Assembly: GCA_027532555.1 (NCBI GenBank)
Contig: JAPZTJ010000004.1
Location: 1 to 64,000 of the forward strand
DNA from: Aquidulcibacter sp.
GTDB lineage: Bacteria > Pseudomonadota > Alphaproteobacteria > Caulobacterales > Aquidulcibacteraceae
Reading direction: 5' to 3'
DNA: 64,000 nucleotides
Part shown: positions 9,136 to 18,001 of the stretch, piece after piece
Position numbering within the stretch: position 1 is the stretch's first letter
Layout: each line of letters begins with the position of its first letter
The notes under the pieces: model-generated
Told to the model about the DNA's origin: nothing
What the model saw: the letters and a program-made list of their open reading frames with translations, nothing else
Database searches by the model: none
Made by a program: the position numbers and the translations under genes

Positions 9136-10272
9136 ATGGCCAGCCTTCCCTATTTGACCGATACCCGTTTTGACCATGGCGCTGTAAGCCAAACTGGCAA
9201 AGCACTCCAAAGTTTGGGCGCAAGCCGCCCGCTGATCGTCACGGACAAGGGCATTGTTGCGGCAGGCCTGTTAAACTCCGTGCTGGACGCGCTTGGCGCG
9301 CCTCCCGCTGCGGTATTTGACGAAACGCCAGGCAATCCAACCGAAGCCGCCACTTTGGCTGCTACTGCCCTCTATAAAGAGGCCGGGGCAGATTCGATCA
9401 TCGCCTTAGGTGGCGGCTCCTCCATGGATCTGGCCAAGGGCGTTGGCTTGCTGGTCAGCGGCGAAGGTCCCTTGGCGCGCTATGGCGCGGCGCAGCGCGG
9501 CTCGCGCCTGATTGGCAAAATCCCGCCGCTGATCGCGATTCCGACCACGTCGGGCACAGGCTCTGAAGTCTCAATCGGCGCGGTGATCGTGCTAGAATCA
9601 GGCATCAAGGAACTGTTTGTCTCCAAGCATCTCATCCCTGCCATCGCCATTTGCGATCCCGACCTGACTTTAGGCCTGCCTGCGGGCCTCACCGCTGCGA
9701 CCGGCATGGATGCGGTGACCCATTGTATCGAGAGCATCATGTCGCCTGCCATCAACCCCCCCGGAGACGCGATCGCCGCTGACGGGATCGTACGGGCCGT
9801 GCGCGACGGTATGCTCGCCCGCGCCGTGAAGGATGGTTCTGATAAGGAAGCACGCTGGCACATGATGATGGCGTCGACCGAAGGCGCTTTGGCGTTTGTG
9901 AAGGGTCTGGGCAGCGTCCACGCCCTCTCCCACGCTGCTGGTCGGCTCAAAAGCCCCAGCCTGCACCACGGCACCCTCAACGCCATCTTCTTGCCCCATG
10001 TGATGCGCTTTAATGCGGGCGTACGCCCAGATGCAGAGGCGCGTATTCGCGACGCGATGGGCCTAAAGGCCCATGAAGATTTGGCCGACGCTTTGGCCAG
10101 CCTTAACCAAGCCTTGGGCATTCCGGCCAATCTCTCAGTCCTTGGCCTGTCCAATGATCATGCTGACGGCATTGTCGCCAACGCCTTGGTCGACATCGCC
10201 CACCTATCAAATCCCAGAAAGGCCAGCGAAGCTGATTATCATGCTTTGTTTGCCGCAGCCCTGAAGGGCTAA
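9136..10272 (+). CDS. Iron-containing alcohol dehydrogenase
   Basis: A 378-residue group III (iron-activated) alcohol dehydrogenase. The nucleotide site G-G-G-S-S-M-D appears near residue 93 and the metal-binding stretch G-M-D-A-V-T-H-C-I-E is followed by A-L-S-H-A-A-G and L-H-H-G-T-L-N-A-I-F-L-P-H-V, giving the Asp and three His ligands. It interconverts alcohols and aldehydes with NAD(P). The substrate cannot be read from the sequence. The frame is open from TTG 9118; ATG 9136 is chosen, with AGGAAAC upstream. It is 17 bases before the GDT1-family gene and probably in the same operon. Confidence 0.9.
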   Translation: MASLPYLTDTRFDHGAVSQTGKALQSLGASRPLIVTDKGIVAAGLLNSVLDALGAPPAAVFDETPGNPTEAATLAATALYKEAGADSIIALGGGSSMDLAKGVGLLVSGEGPLARYGAAQRGSRLIGKIPPLIAIPTTSGTGSEVSIGAVIVLESGIKELFVSKHLIPAIAICDPDLTLGLPAGLTAATGMDAVTHCIESIMSPAINPPGDAIAADGIVRAVRDGMLARAVKDGSDKEARWHMMMASTEGALAFVKGLGSVHALSHAAGRLKSPSLHHGTLNAIFLPHVMRFNAGVRPDAEARIRDAMGLKAHEDLADALASLNQALGIPANLSVLGLSNDHADGIVANALVDIAHLSNPRKASEADYHALFAAALKG

Positions 10273-10289
10273 CGAAAGGAGTCCAAACT

Positions 10290-10868
10290 ATGGAAGCCAT
10301 TTGGCTCTCAACGCTGATTGTCGCCATCGCTGAGATCGGCGACAAAACTCAATTGCTCGCCATCGTTTTGGCGTGCAAGTTCAATAAGCCCATCCCGATC
10401 ATTGCCGGGATTTTTGTGGCAACCATGATCAATCACGCGCTTGCAGCCAGCGTGGGTTTTGGCGTGGCGCAATTGATTTCGGGCAAGTGGTTTCAAGTCG
10501 GGGTCGGCGTGGCCTTTATCGCGATGGCCGCTTGGGCCTTAATCCCCGACAAAGAGGACGAGGATGCCGGGGCCAAATCCCACGGCAGCGTTTTCATGAC
10601 CACCGTCATCGCCTTCTTCCTTGTGGAGATGGGCGACAAAACCCAAATCGCGACATCACTTTTGGCGGCACGGTTTGAGAATATTACTTTGGTGACTATT
10701 GGCACGACCCTCGGCATGATGCTGGCCAATGTGCCCGCCGTTTATCTCGGCCAAGCCGCAACCAAAGTCGTACCCCTCAATGTCGCCCGCATGATCGCCT
10801 CGGGCATTTTTGCGGCGATTGGCGTGTGGGTGGTGGTAGCAGCGCTGACTGCATCCCAGCCCACCTAA
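10290..10868 (+). CDS. GDT1/TMEM165 (UPF0016) family cation exporter
   Basis: A 192-residue membrane protein with six predicted segments arranged as two homologous halves. Each half carries the family signature E-x-G-D-K-T: E-I-G-D-K-T at 15-20 and E-M-G-D-K-T at 113-118. Bacterial members (MneA, Mnx) export manganese; eukaryotic relatives move Mn and Ca. The central loop (residues 86-98) is acidic and cytosolic. GAAAGGAG precedes the ATG. No manganese riboswitch was seen; the gene sits directly behind the alcohol dehydrogenase gene. A strong bidirectional terminator follows. Confidence 0.9.
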   Translation: MEAIWLSTLIVAIAEIGDKTQLLAIVLACKFNKPIPIIAGIFVATMINHALAASVGFGVAQLISGKWFQVGVGVAFIAMAAWALIPDKEDEDAGAKSHGSVFMTTVIAFFLVEMGDKTQIATSLLAARFENITLVTIGTTLGMMLANVPAVYLGQAATKVVPLNVARMIASGIFAAIGVWVVVAALTASQPT

Positions 10869-10870
10869 CA

Positions 10871-10900
10871 AAAAAGGCGACCCACGCGGGTCGCCTTTTT
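10871..10900. terminator. Bidirectional Rho-independent terminator
   Basis: AAAAAGGCGACCC, a 4-base loop ACGC, then GGGTCGCCTTTTT: a 13-bp perfect stem with A and T tracts on both sides. It lies between the convergent GDT1-family gene and the sapC-family gene and should stop transcription from both. Confidence 0.93.
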
Positions 10901-10923
10901 CAAACTCTTCGGTGTTGAAACGC

Positions 10924-11715
10924 TTAGGCGTTACCAGCAACGACTTCTGGCGGCGCATTGCGCAGTGTGCGTTGGATCAGCTTCTGCCAGTGCAGCAAGG
11001 ACACCAGATGGGCATAGATCGCGCCCAAGCAGCCCTTTTGCTTCAATTCCAGCAATTTTGCTGCTGGCAAAGCATTCAGCTTTTCCTCTGAGACGCCGAT
11101 ATAATCAGCCACTTTCACAGGCTCACCTTGGCTGCCATCAGGGTTGGTTGGCGTGAAGGTGACGCTTTTTTCTTCGAGGATGTCCATCGAGGTGATGACT
11201 TCCATGAACTCTTCGGTCGCGCGACGCTGACGCTCAAAGTCCTGCAGGAATTCCATGGCATTGTTGGTGTAAGCGGTTGGCTGGCCATTTTCAAACAGTG
11301 GCAGATCGGGGTTTTCGCCAATCATTTCTGCTTGGGTGTCGATGCAGACCACGAAATTGTCGCCTTGCTGGTCGGCAGCAAATACGAAGGGATAGCGGCG
11401 GATAAAGGCTGGGATATAGCCGTCCAGTTCCCAATTGCCGGTTGTGTCGACATAGAGGTTTTCACCAGAACGTGCTGACAACACTGCCAAAGGCGTTTTG
11501 CGGTCAGGCGCGAAAATGATTGGCAGCGAGGTAGCCGCCATGCCGAATTCTTGCACCGTCAAAGGAACCACATGGGTGGTCTCCACAAAGCCAAACGGGC
11601 GTTCGATATTTTTGAGGCCCAGTTTGTTGTGGGCTTCCAAAGACAAAGGCTCTGGATTTTTGTACAAAAGGACGTTGCCGGTGAGGGCAGGTGCGCCGGT
11701 TTGGGCGTCAGACAT
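10924..11715 (-). CDS. SapC-family protein
   Basis: A 263-residue protein of the SapC family, named after a gene linked to S-layer formation in Campylobacter; its molecular role is not established. Family features: the N-terminal L-Y-K-N-P-E-P-L, a central W-x-L-D-G-Y-I-P-A-F-I-R-R-Y-P-F block, V-C-I-D-T, and a C-terminal region of charged helices. There is no signal peptide and no membrane segment, so it is probably cytoplasmic. In Caulobacterales and Sphingomonadales SapC genes often sit beside TonB receptors or tryptophan halogenases; here it stands alone behind a terminator. Confidence 0.85.
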   Translation of the reverse strand: MSDAQTGAPALTGNVLLYKNPEPLSLEAHNKLGLKNIERPFGFVETTHVVPLTVQEFGMAATSLPIIFAPDRKTPLAVLSARSGENLYVDTTGNWELDGYIPAFIRRYPFVFAADQQGDNFVVCIDTQAEMIGENPDLPLFENGQPTAYTNNAMEFLQDFERQRRATEEFMEVITSMDILEEKSVTFTPTNPDGSQGEPVKVADYIGVSEEKLNALPAAKLLELKQKGCLGAIYAHLVSLLHWQKLIQRTLRNAPPEVVAGNA

Positions 11716-11870
11716 GGTGAGAAACTCCGTTAGGTCGCGGGCTTCTAGCGGTTTCTAAGCAAAAGGCCAACCTTGCTCTGCAATTGGCGCCTGATGCGCA
11801 GGGGTGACAGGGGCTGCAAGTGGTTTAGGGTGTGAATTTCAACGCGCCGAATGATCGCTAGGAGCCCAGC

Positions 11871-12362
11871 ATGTCCCGAACAAGTAAGATGGCTACAGGG
11901 CTTGTAGGTCTCGCGCTGACCGCGAGTATCGCGACTTGGCTAAGCCCCGCGCAGGCGCAAGAAAGCGTGCCAACACCCAAAGCTATGGCCGCCTTTCGGG
12001 TCTGTTTGGCAGCGGCCAAAGCTGGCGTTGATTGTGGGCAACCGGTGTATGATTCCTGCCAAGCCGCCCATGACCAGCCCGACACTACCTTGTCGATCAC
12101 CGAATGCACGATGACGACACATAAGGCGTGGGACGTGATTTTAAACGAGCGCTATCGCGCCGTGATCGCGGCCTCCCCGCCCAATTTTAAGCTGAAACTC
12201 CAAAAGGCGCAGCGGGCTTGGATTGTCAGCCGCGATGCAGACTGCGCGGCCGTCTATGAAGCCTATATCGGCGGCACCATCCGCGGCCTGCTCTATGCCG
12301 GTTGCATGGTCGAAAAGACCTCCGAACGGGTGCGCTGGCTAAAGGAAATGGGTGAGGACTAA
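11871..12362 (+). CDS. Lysozyme-inhibitor LprI-like (DUF1311) exported protein
   Basis: A 163-residue exported protein. A signal peptide ends near A-Q-A-Q-E (residue about 30). The mature domain has the DUF1311/LprI layout: paired cysteines, an L-N-E-R-Y-R-A-V helix, then L-Q-K-A-Q-R-A-W-I-V-S-R-D-A-D-C, which matches the family core L-x-x-A-Q-x-A-W-x-x-x-R-D-x-x-C, and a final cysteine in G-C-M-V-E-K-T. Some members inhibit lysozyme; most are uncharacterised. The gene ends one base before the stop of the convergent M28 peptidase. Confidence 0.83.
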   Translation: MSRTSKMATGLVGLALTASIATWLSPAQAQESVPTPKAMAAFRVCLAAAKAGVDCGQPVYDSCQAAHDQPDTTLSITECTMTTHKAWDVILNERYRAVIAASPPNFKLKLQKAQRAWIVSRDADCAAVYEAYIGGTIRGLLYAGCMVEKTSERVRWLKEMGED

Positions 12363-12363
12363 C

Positions 12364-14064
12364 CTATCGCCTTACTGAGTCAGACGCTTTACGGATCGCC
12401 TCAAACTCATCGCCCTTGGTCCATTGCGGCCAAGTCGCGGCATTAGCGACTTCCAACATCAGGCTGCGGATCGCCGTCAAATCCATCAATGCGCCGGTGA
12501 AATCAAAAGCTGGATCATACTCATCCTGCGGCTTGTGATACCGCTGATCGAACCATTCCTTCGTTGCAGCTTGGCCAGCTTCTACCCCACCATTGACCAA
12601 CGTCGTGCCGGTCGAAGGGAACATAGCAGGCACCCCTGCGCGGGCGAACGGAAAGTGGTCGGACCGATAGAACAAGCCAAACTGTGGATTGCGATCGGGC
12701 GTGTAGGTACGGCCTTGCGCGGTCAGAATCGCCTTCATGCTGGCATCGAGGCTGGATTTGCCGGAACCTGGAAACTCCATCTCAGTCGTCGCGCCGCGAT
12801 GGGGCAACATGTCGAGGGTGAATGCGGCTGCGGTCTTCTCCAGCGGGAAGCGGGGGTTATTGACGTAATAGTCAGAGCCCAACAGCCCCTGCTCTTCTGC
12901 GGCCCACGAAGCAAAGACGATCGAGCGGGCCGGACGCGGCCCTTGTGCAAGGGTGCGCGCGATTTCTAACATCCCAGCCATACCCGAGGCATTGTCCATC
13001 GCGCCATTATAGATTTTATCGCCATTGATCGGCTCACGAATGCCTAGATGGTCGTGATGGGCCCCTATCAAGACCGTCTCATTCGGGCGGCGCGTCCCTT
13101 TAAGGACACCGACAACGTTACGCGTCGAGACCGATTCCCGGGTTACACCGATGTCGATGGTCGCAGTTTGGTTGAGCGGTACAGGCTTAAAGCCCGGCGT
13201 GCGGGCTGCCTTCTTCAGAGCCTCAAAATCAAGGCCAGACTTGCGGAACAATTCTACGGCTACATCGCGCTGCATCCAGCCTTCAATGGCCGCCAGCGAA
13301 GAACCACCATCAGGCCGCACGAAGTCAAAACGGGTGCCGTTGGAATTACGCACAACGCCCCAGCCGTAAGCAGCCGGTGCATCCTCATGAATGATCAGAA
13401 CGCCAGCTGCACCTGCTTTGGCCGCAGCTTCAAATTTATAAGGCCAGCGGCCGTACCATTGCATGGCTTTGCCGCCGAACATGCCAGCGACTGCTTCGCT
13501 TGGGGCTGCCTCAAAATCGGGGTCATTGATTAGAACGAGTGCGATCTTGCCTTCCCAGTTCACGCCCGCAAAATCATCCCAATTCTTCTCCAGTGCCTTC
13601 ACGCCATAACCAGCAAACACCAAAGGCGCGTCGACTAAATTATAAGAACTGCCATCCGCCTTGCGGCTGATCATCATGATATCCTTGCCCTGATACCAAA
13701 TCTCGTCCTCGACCGCGAACGTACCGCGTGGCGCGGTTGTAAAGCGGTTGAGCTCAAAGTTCTGGAACCAGGTGCCGTTGTCGCCCGCGGGCTCCAGCCC
13801 AAGTGCCGCCATAGCGCCAGCGACATAGGTCGTAGCCATATCATCACCGCGCGTCCCCGGACTACGCCCTTCAAAGAAGTCATCGGAGAGTGTTTTGATG
13901 TGCATCCGCAGACGCGCATCATCTATGGCAGGATAGGATGCTAGCTGGCCCGTCATAACGGCCTTCGAACTTGTTTGCCCGGTCTGAGCCTGTGCGAATT
14001 GGGTTACCAAAGCACCCGCAGCAATCAATGCCACCAAAGCGGTGCCAGCTAGTACGCGTTTCAT
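12364..14064 (-). CDS. M28-family zinc metallopeptidase, exported
   Basis: A 566-residue aminopeptidase-like enzyme with signal peptide (residues 1-26, cleavage after A-Q-A). A protease-associated (PA) insert precedes the catalytic domain. Zinc ligands and base: H in G-A-H-H-D-H-L-G, D in G-A-M-D-N-A-S-G, the E-E pair in W-A-A-E-E-Q-G-L, D in Y-R-S-D-H-F-P-F and H in Q-R-Y-H-K-P. All are present, so it should be active. It likely trims peptides in the periplasm. It begins 9 bases after the SDR stop on the same strand, so the two form an operon. Confidence 0.92.
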   Translation of the reverse strand: MKRVLAGTALVALIAAGALVTQFAQAQTGQTSSKAVMTGQLASYPAIDDARLRMHIKTLSDDFFEGRSPGTRGDDMATTYVAGAMAALGLEPAGDNGTWFQNFELNRFTTAPRGTFAVEDEIWYQGKDIMMISRKADGSSYNLVDAPLVFAGYGVKALEKNWDDFAGVNWEGKIALVLINDPDFEAAPSEAVAGMFGGKAMQWYGRWPYKFEAAAKAGAAGVLIIHEDAPAAYGWGVVRNSNGTRFDFVRPDGGSSLAAIEGWMQRDVAVELFRKSGLDFEALKKAARTPGFKPVPLNQTATIDIGVTRESVSTRNVVGVLKGTRRPNETVLIGAHHDHLGIREPINGDKIYNGAMDNASGMAGMLEIARTLAQGPRPARSIVFASWAAEEQGLLGSDYYVNNPRFPLEKTAAAFTLDMLPHRGATTEMEFPGSGKSSLDASMKAILTAQGRTYTPDRNPQFGLFYRSDHFPFARAGVPAMFPSTGTTLVNGGVEAGQAATKEWFDQRYHKPQDEYDPAFDFTGALMDLTAIRSLMLEVANAATWPQWTKGDEFEAIRKASDSVRR

Positions 14065-14073
14065 GGCTATTCC

Positions 14074-14844
14074 TTAAACTGCGGTTGCGCCGCCATCGAT
14101 CACGAACGTCTGCCCGGTGGTGAAGCCACCCGCACGCGAGGCCAAAAACACAGCCATGCCAGCAATTTCGTCTGGTTCACCAATGCGCTTCAAGCAGGAA
14201 TGGGTGGTGGCTTGCTTTAAGGTGGCGGGATCTTCCCACAAGGCGCGCGCAAAGTCTGTCTTGATCAAGCCCGGCGCGATACAGTTCACCGTCACGCCAT
14301 CTGGGCCAAATTCCAGCGCGAGGTTACGCGCCAATTGCATGTCTGCAGCCTTGGAGATGTTATAAGCGCCAATGATATTGGTCGCTTTCAAGCCCCCAAT
14401 CGAGGAAATGATGGTGATGTTGCCAGCCTTGCGCGCCACCATTTGCGGCGCGACCATCGAGATCAGCCAATGGTTAGAGATGATGTTGTTCTGCAGGATT
14501 TTCGCAAACACATCGTCAGCAATCCCAGCCATCGGGCCGTAATAAGGATTGGAAGCCGCGTTACAGACCACGATATCAATCTGGCCAAAGCGCTCGTTGG
14601 TTTGGTCCACCAAGCGCTGGAGGTCCTCTTTCGAGGAAATATTGGCAGGCACGGCCAGTGCACGATTATCACCGTGCTTGGCATTGATGGCATTGGCGAC
14701 GTCTTCACAGGGGCCAGCCTTGCGAGATGAGACGATAACATTGGCCCCGTGATCGGCCATTTGCTCAACAATCGCTTTGCCAATTCCCCGGGACGAGCCG
14801 GTGACGATGGCAGTCTTGCCGCTGAGGTCAAAAATAGTGGTCAT
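14074..14844 (-). CDS. Short-chain dehydrogenase/reductase
   Basis: A 256-residue classical SDR. The cofactor motif T-G-S-S-R-G-I-G is at 15-22, N-A-A-S is present, and the catalytic S-S-I-G-G and Y-N-I-S-K are intact. The C-terminal C-I-A-P-G-L-I-K-T-D-F and F-V-I-D-G-G-A stretches are typical. R19 after the second Gly and S-S-R-K later favour NADPH (inference). The substrate is unknown; it should not be called phaB from position alone. GGGGGAAG precedes the ATG. It is the first gene of a pair with the M28 peptidase. Confidence 0.88.
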   Translation of the reverse strand: MTTIFDLSGKTAIVTGSSRGIGKAIVEQMADHGANVIVSSRKAGPCEDVANAINAKHGDNRALAVPANISSKEDLQRLVDQTNERFGQIDIVVCNAASNPYYGPMAGIADDVFAKILQNNIISNHWLISMVAPQMVARKAGNITIISSIGGLKATNIIGAYNISKAADMQLARNLALEFGPDGVTVNCIAPGLIKTDFARALWEDPATLKQATTHSCLKRIGEPDEIAGMAVFLASRAGGFTTGQTFVIDGGATAV

Positions 14845-14981
14845 AAGGCTTCCCCCTGAGAATGTTGTTTAAACCCGGCATCTGATGTGCTGGCAGAGTT
14901 TCTGCCACGGGTTTGTCACAGGGGAAAGGGGGCGATGACGCGTTCGCTCCGTCGCCAACAGCCACAGGCAGTTTGCGTGCT

Positions 14982-15572
14982 TTAGCCGTGCGTTCCGTCA
15001 AGCTTGTCGAGGCGCGCCTGCATCGCAGCCATTTGAGCCCGCATGGCGACCAACTCCTCCGAAGCTTCAGACTTTTGCGCAGACTTGCTGGCAGGCCGCA
15101 GAGCGGTAGGCACAACAACGCCGGTGAAAGCTTTGGCCGCTTCTGCCATCATCGACATATTGGCGCGGACGGCCTGTTGGAACAATTCAGCTGGTCCTGA
15201 CAAGTCAAAGCCGCCATTTAGCGACTTCGAGAATTGTTCGCGGCTGTCGGTAAAGCTTTTCATCGCGAGGTCGAGGTAAGAGGGCAAGAAGCCTTGCACG
15301 CTATCGCCATAAGACCGGATGATGTCACGCAGGAACCCGACAGGCAAAAGATTATTGCCAGAGCTTTCAGCCTCCAAGATAATTTGGGTCAGGATTGAGC
15401 GGGTGATATCGTCGCCCGACTTGGCGTCAAATACAACAAAATCGACCCTGTCCCGCACCATTTGAGCCAAATGGTCCAAGGTCACATAGGCCGAAGTCGC
15501 GGTGTTATAGAGCCGCCGGTTGGCGTACTTCTTGATTGTCACCACGGGATTTGCCTGTTTGCTATCGGCCAA
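14982..15572 (-). CDS. phaR: Polyhydroxyalkanoate synthesis repressor PhaR, TTG start
   Basis: A 196-residue regulator. The N-terminal PHB/PHA accumulation DNA-binding domain is unmistakable: I-K-K-Y-A-N-R-R-L-Y-N-T, then V-T-L-D-H-L-A-Q-M-V and F-D-A-K-S-G-D-D-I-T-R-S. It is followed by the granule-binding PHB_acc repeats (L-R-D-I-I-R-S-Y-G, L-P-S-Y-L-D-L-A-M). PhaR binds PHB granules and represses phasin and its own gene when no polymer is present. The frame is open to 15752, but the start is taken as TTG 15572, preceded by AAGGGAG at normal spacing and close to where homology starts. It is divergent from phaA across 277 bases. Confidence 0.92.
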   Translation of the reverse strand: MADSKQANPVVTIKKYANRRLYNTATSAYVTLDHLAQMVRDRVDFVVFDAKSGDDITRSILTQIILEAESSGNNLLPVGFLRDIIRSYGDSVQGFLPSYLDLAMKSFTDSREQFSKSLNGGFDLSGPAELFQQAVRANMSMMAEAAKAFTGVVVPTALRPASKSAQKSEASEELVAMRAQMAAMQARLDKLDGTHG

Positions 15573-15849
15573 ATTGGGCTCCCTTTCGCTGCGAATTGCG
15601 CGATTTTCCTTAGTTTCGCTGCTGTTCTTCGCAGATGCAAGACAATTGGGCAGGTGCGAAACGCACCTTGCAAACACGACGCGTGAAAAAGGTCGATTGC
15701 CGAGCCCGTCGTCGCTGTGGGACAGGTCTGGTCCTTTGACCGTTGGCTGCACAAAGACAAACGAATTTTAACAGGGCCTTGTTTGAGATTGACGCCAACC
15801 CTTTCTTACGCAAGACAGAGCCAACAATTACTGGGAAAGGCACACGCAT

Positions 15850-17034
15850 ATGAGCACTTCATCTTCCGACATCGTGATCGTCTCGGCGGCACGCACCCCG
15901 ATTGGCTCTTTCTCCGGCGCATTTGCGACCGTTGAAGCCCATGAATTGGGTAAGACCGCCATTGTCGAAGCCTTGGCGCGCGCCGGGGTGTCGGGTGATG
16001 AAGTCTCTGAGTTGATCTTCGGCCAAGTGTTGACCGCTGGCAAAGGCCAAAACCCAGCCCGTCAAGCCAGCCGCGCTGCTGGCATCTCGGACGCTACGCC
16101 TGCTTGGCTGGTCAATCAAGTGTGTGGCTCGGGCCTGCGCACGGTGGCCCTGGCAGCCCAACAAATCATGACGGGAAGTGCTGATATCGTTGTCGCCGGT
16201 GGTCAAGAAAGCATGAGTTTGTCGGCCCATTCGGCCTATATGCGTGCAGGCACGAAAATGGGCGACCTAGGCTTGGTCGACACCATGATCCGCGACGGCC
16301 TGACGGATGCCTTCAACGCCTATCACATGGGCATCACGGCAGAAAATGTCGCCGAGAAGTGGCAGATCACGCGTGATGAGCAAGACCAGTTCGCCACAGC
16401 AAGCCAGAACAAAGCCGAAGCCGCTCAAGCCGCTGGCCGCTTTGACGCAGAAATCGCAGCCGTCACCATTAAAGGTCGCAAGGGCGATGTGACGGTCGAT
16501 AAGGACGAGTACATCCGCAAAGGTGCCACGATGGATGCAGCCCAAGCGCTACGCCCTGCGTTCAAGAAAGACGGCACGGTCACTGCAGGCAATGCCTCTG
16601 GCATCAATGATGGCGCGGCAGCGCTGGTTGTCATGAGTGCAGCAGAAGCCGCCAAGCGCGGTCTGACCCCCCTGGCCCGTATTGCCTCGTTTGCGACAGC
16701 TGGCGTCGATCCTTCCATCATGGGCACAGGACCGATCCCAGCCTCGAAGCGCGCTTTGGAAAAAGCTGGCTGGAAGCCTGCCGACCTCGATTTGATCGAA
16801 GCTAATGAAGCCTTCGCCGCCCAAGCCATCGCGGTTAACCGCGACATGGGCTGGGATACCACCAAAGTGAACGTCAATGGCGGCGCTATCGCCTTGGGCC
16901 ACCCGATTGGTGCTTCTGGTGCCCGGGTGCTGGTGACGCTGTTACACGAAATGGCTGCCCGCGACGCCAAGCGCGGTCTAGCTACCTTGTGCATCGGTGG
17001 CGGCATGGGTGTCGCGCTGTGCGTTGAGCGGTAG
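15850..17034 (+). CDS. phaA: Acetyl-CoA C-acetyltransferase (beta-ketothiolase)
   Basis: A 394-residue biosynthetic thiolase that condenses two acetyl-CoA to acetoacetyl-CoA, the first step of PHB synthesis. Catalytic Cys92 lies in N-Q-V-C-G-S-G-L; the other sites are [14 protein letters not shown] and C-I-G-G-G-M-G. N-E-A-F-A-A is present. Length matches the family. GGGAAAGG precedes the ATG. It faces away from phaR, which favours the PHB role over fatty-acid oxidation. No phaB or phaC follows it; the polymerase must be elsewhere. Confidence 0.93.
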   Translation: MSTSSSDIVIVSAARTPIGSFSGAFATVEAHELGKTAIVEALARAGVSGDEVSELIFGQVLTAGKGQNPARQASRAAGISDATPAWLVNQVCGSGLRTVALAAQQIMTGSADIVVAGGQESMSLSAHSAYMRAGTKMGDLGLVDTMIRDGLTDAFNAYHMGITAENVAEKWQITRDEQDQFATASQNKAEAAQAAGRFDAEIAAVTIKGRKGDVTVDKDEYIRKGATMDAAQALRPAFKKDGTVTAGNASGINDGAAALVVMSAAEAAKRGLTPLARIASFATAGVDPSIMGTGPIPASKRALEKAGWKPADLDLIEANEAFAAQAIAVNRDMGWDTTKVNVNGGAIALGHPIGASGARVLVTLLHEMAARDAKRGLATLCIGGGMGVALCVER

Positions 17035-17059
17035 GGGTGTTAGCGCGGTAACGTCTTGT

Positions 17060-17149
17060 TCTGCGCAAGACCAAATTTGCTGCTTGGGAACGGCTCTAAG
17101 GTTCGCACTGCTGACTTTAGAGCCGCTCGGTAATTCTCTCTGCGCAAGA
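17060..17149. repeat. 11-bp direct repeats flanking a 9-bp hairpin
   Basis: TCTGCGCAAGA occurs at 17060-17070 and again at 17139-17149. Between them is an inverted repeat cggctctaa (17091-17099) / ttagagccg (17117-17125) with a 17-base loop. It may terminate phaA or be a small mobile-element remnant; there is no T-run. Confidence 0.5.
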
Positions 17150-17232
17150 TGGGGAGTCAAGTCGCGCTCTCCTCGTTGCCCTCAATAATTTTTATTGCGA
17201 GGCACTTGCAACTAGATCCATTCTGGTCTACA

Positions 17233-17247
17233 TAAGAATGACTCTTA
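17233..17247. promoter_or_regulatory. Candidate Fur box upstream of bfd
   Basis: TAAGAAT-G-ACTCTTA forms a 7-1-7 dyad with 6 of 7 arm positions symmetric, the architecture of Fur sites. It ends 23 bases before the bfd start codon. Iron control of bfd is known in other bacteria; the site itself is a prediction. Confidence 0.4.
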
Positions 17248-17270
17248 GAAGCAAGAAATGGACACGCCTG

Positions 17271-17456
17271 ATGTATGTTTGCAATTGCAACGGAATTCGC
17301 GAAAAAGCGGTCCACGAGGCAATTGCGGCGGGTGCTGGGCGTCCTTGTGATGTGTTCCACGCTAACAAATGCCGCGCTCAATGCGGTCGGTGCGTGCCTG
17401 AGATGCAAGAATTGATCGCGCGTCAAACTCAACAATTCAAAGTGGCCGCCGAATAA
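17271..17456 (+). CDS. bfd: Bacterioferritin-associated ferredoxin
   Basis: A 61-residue [2Fe-2S] protein starting M-Y-V-C-N-C-N-G-I. Cluster ligands are C4, C6, C38 and C41 (C-x-C then C-x2-C with 31 residues between), the Bfd arrangement. Bfd docks on bacterioferritin and reduces its heme to release stored iron. The frame is open from 17238 but that ATG falls inside the candidate Fur box; 17271 fits the family N-terminus. The bacterioferritin gene follows after 59 bases, which confirms the assignment. Confidence 0.92.
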   Translation: MYVCNCNGIREKAVHEAIAAGAGRPCDVFHANKCRAQCGRCVPEMQELIARQTQQFKVAAE

Positions 17457-17515
17457 AGTCTGCCTTGTCGAATCCGACAGGAAGCCTATACTCGCGCTCA
17501 ACTTAGGAGCCTCCC

Positions 17516-17995
17516 ATGCAAGCCGCAGAGGGCGTCATCGCACGCCTAAATACCATTCTCACCAATGAATTGACCGCCATCAATCAATATTTCTTGCATG
17601 CCCGCATGTATAAGAATTGGGGTCTGACCAAGCTGGGCGACATTACCTACAAAGAGTCGATCGGCGAAATGAAGCATGCCGACTATCTGATCGAGCGCAT
17701 CCTGATGCTCGACGGCCTGCCCAATATGCAAGACATGCATAAGCTGAAATTGGGCGAAAACGTGCCAGAAAGTTTAGCCGCTGATCTGGCCGTTGAATAT
17801 CGCGGCCAAGGCCAGATGAAAGATGCGATTGAGCATTTTGAGAAGGTTCGCGATTATGTGTCGCGCGATATCGTCGCCAAAATCCTCGAAGATACCGAAG
17901 AGCATATCGACTTTCTGGAGACCCAGTTACAATTGATCGAGCAATTGGGCATCCAAAACTATCTCCAAACGGCCATGGGGCCAATCGAAAGCTAA
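17516..17995 (+). CDS. bfr: Bacterioferritin
   Basis: A 159-residue ferritin subunit. Ferroxidase ligands E18, E51 and H54 and the heme ligand M52 are all in place (G-E-M-K-H-A at 50-55), with the second pair in E-D-T-E-E-H near residue 127. It forms a 24-mer shell that oxidises Fe(II) and stores iron. TAGGAG lies about 7 bases before the ATG. It sits directly behind bfd, probably as one iron-regulated transcript. Confidence 0.96.
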   Translation: MQAAEGVIARLNTILTNELTAINQYFLHARMYKNWGLTKLGDITYKESIGEMKHADYLIERILMLDGLPNMQDMHKLKLGENVPESLAADLAVEYRGQGQMKDAIEHFEKVRDYVSRDIVAKILEDTEEHIDFLETQLQLIEQLGIQNYLQTAMGPIES

Positions 17996-18001
17996 TCCAG
18001 C

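Noticed and set aside
9480-10154. 224-codon open frame on the minus strand across the iron alcohol dehydrogenase gene
   Set aside because: It lies wholly inside a clear gene on the other strand, has no family features and no ribosome site. Long antisense frames are common in GC-rich DNA.
14074-14844. SDR gene as phaB (acetoacetyl-CoA reductase)
   Set aside because: It lies near phaR but is a generic SDR paired with an M28 peptidase gene, and no feature specific to PhaB was identified.
16425-17006. 193-codon open frame antisense to phaA
   Set aside because: Composition is that of a reversed coding sequence (Ala, Ser, Arg rich), with no motif and no ribosome site.
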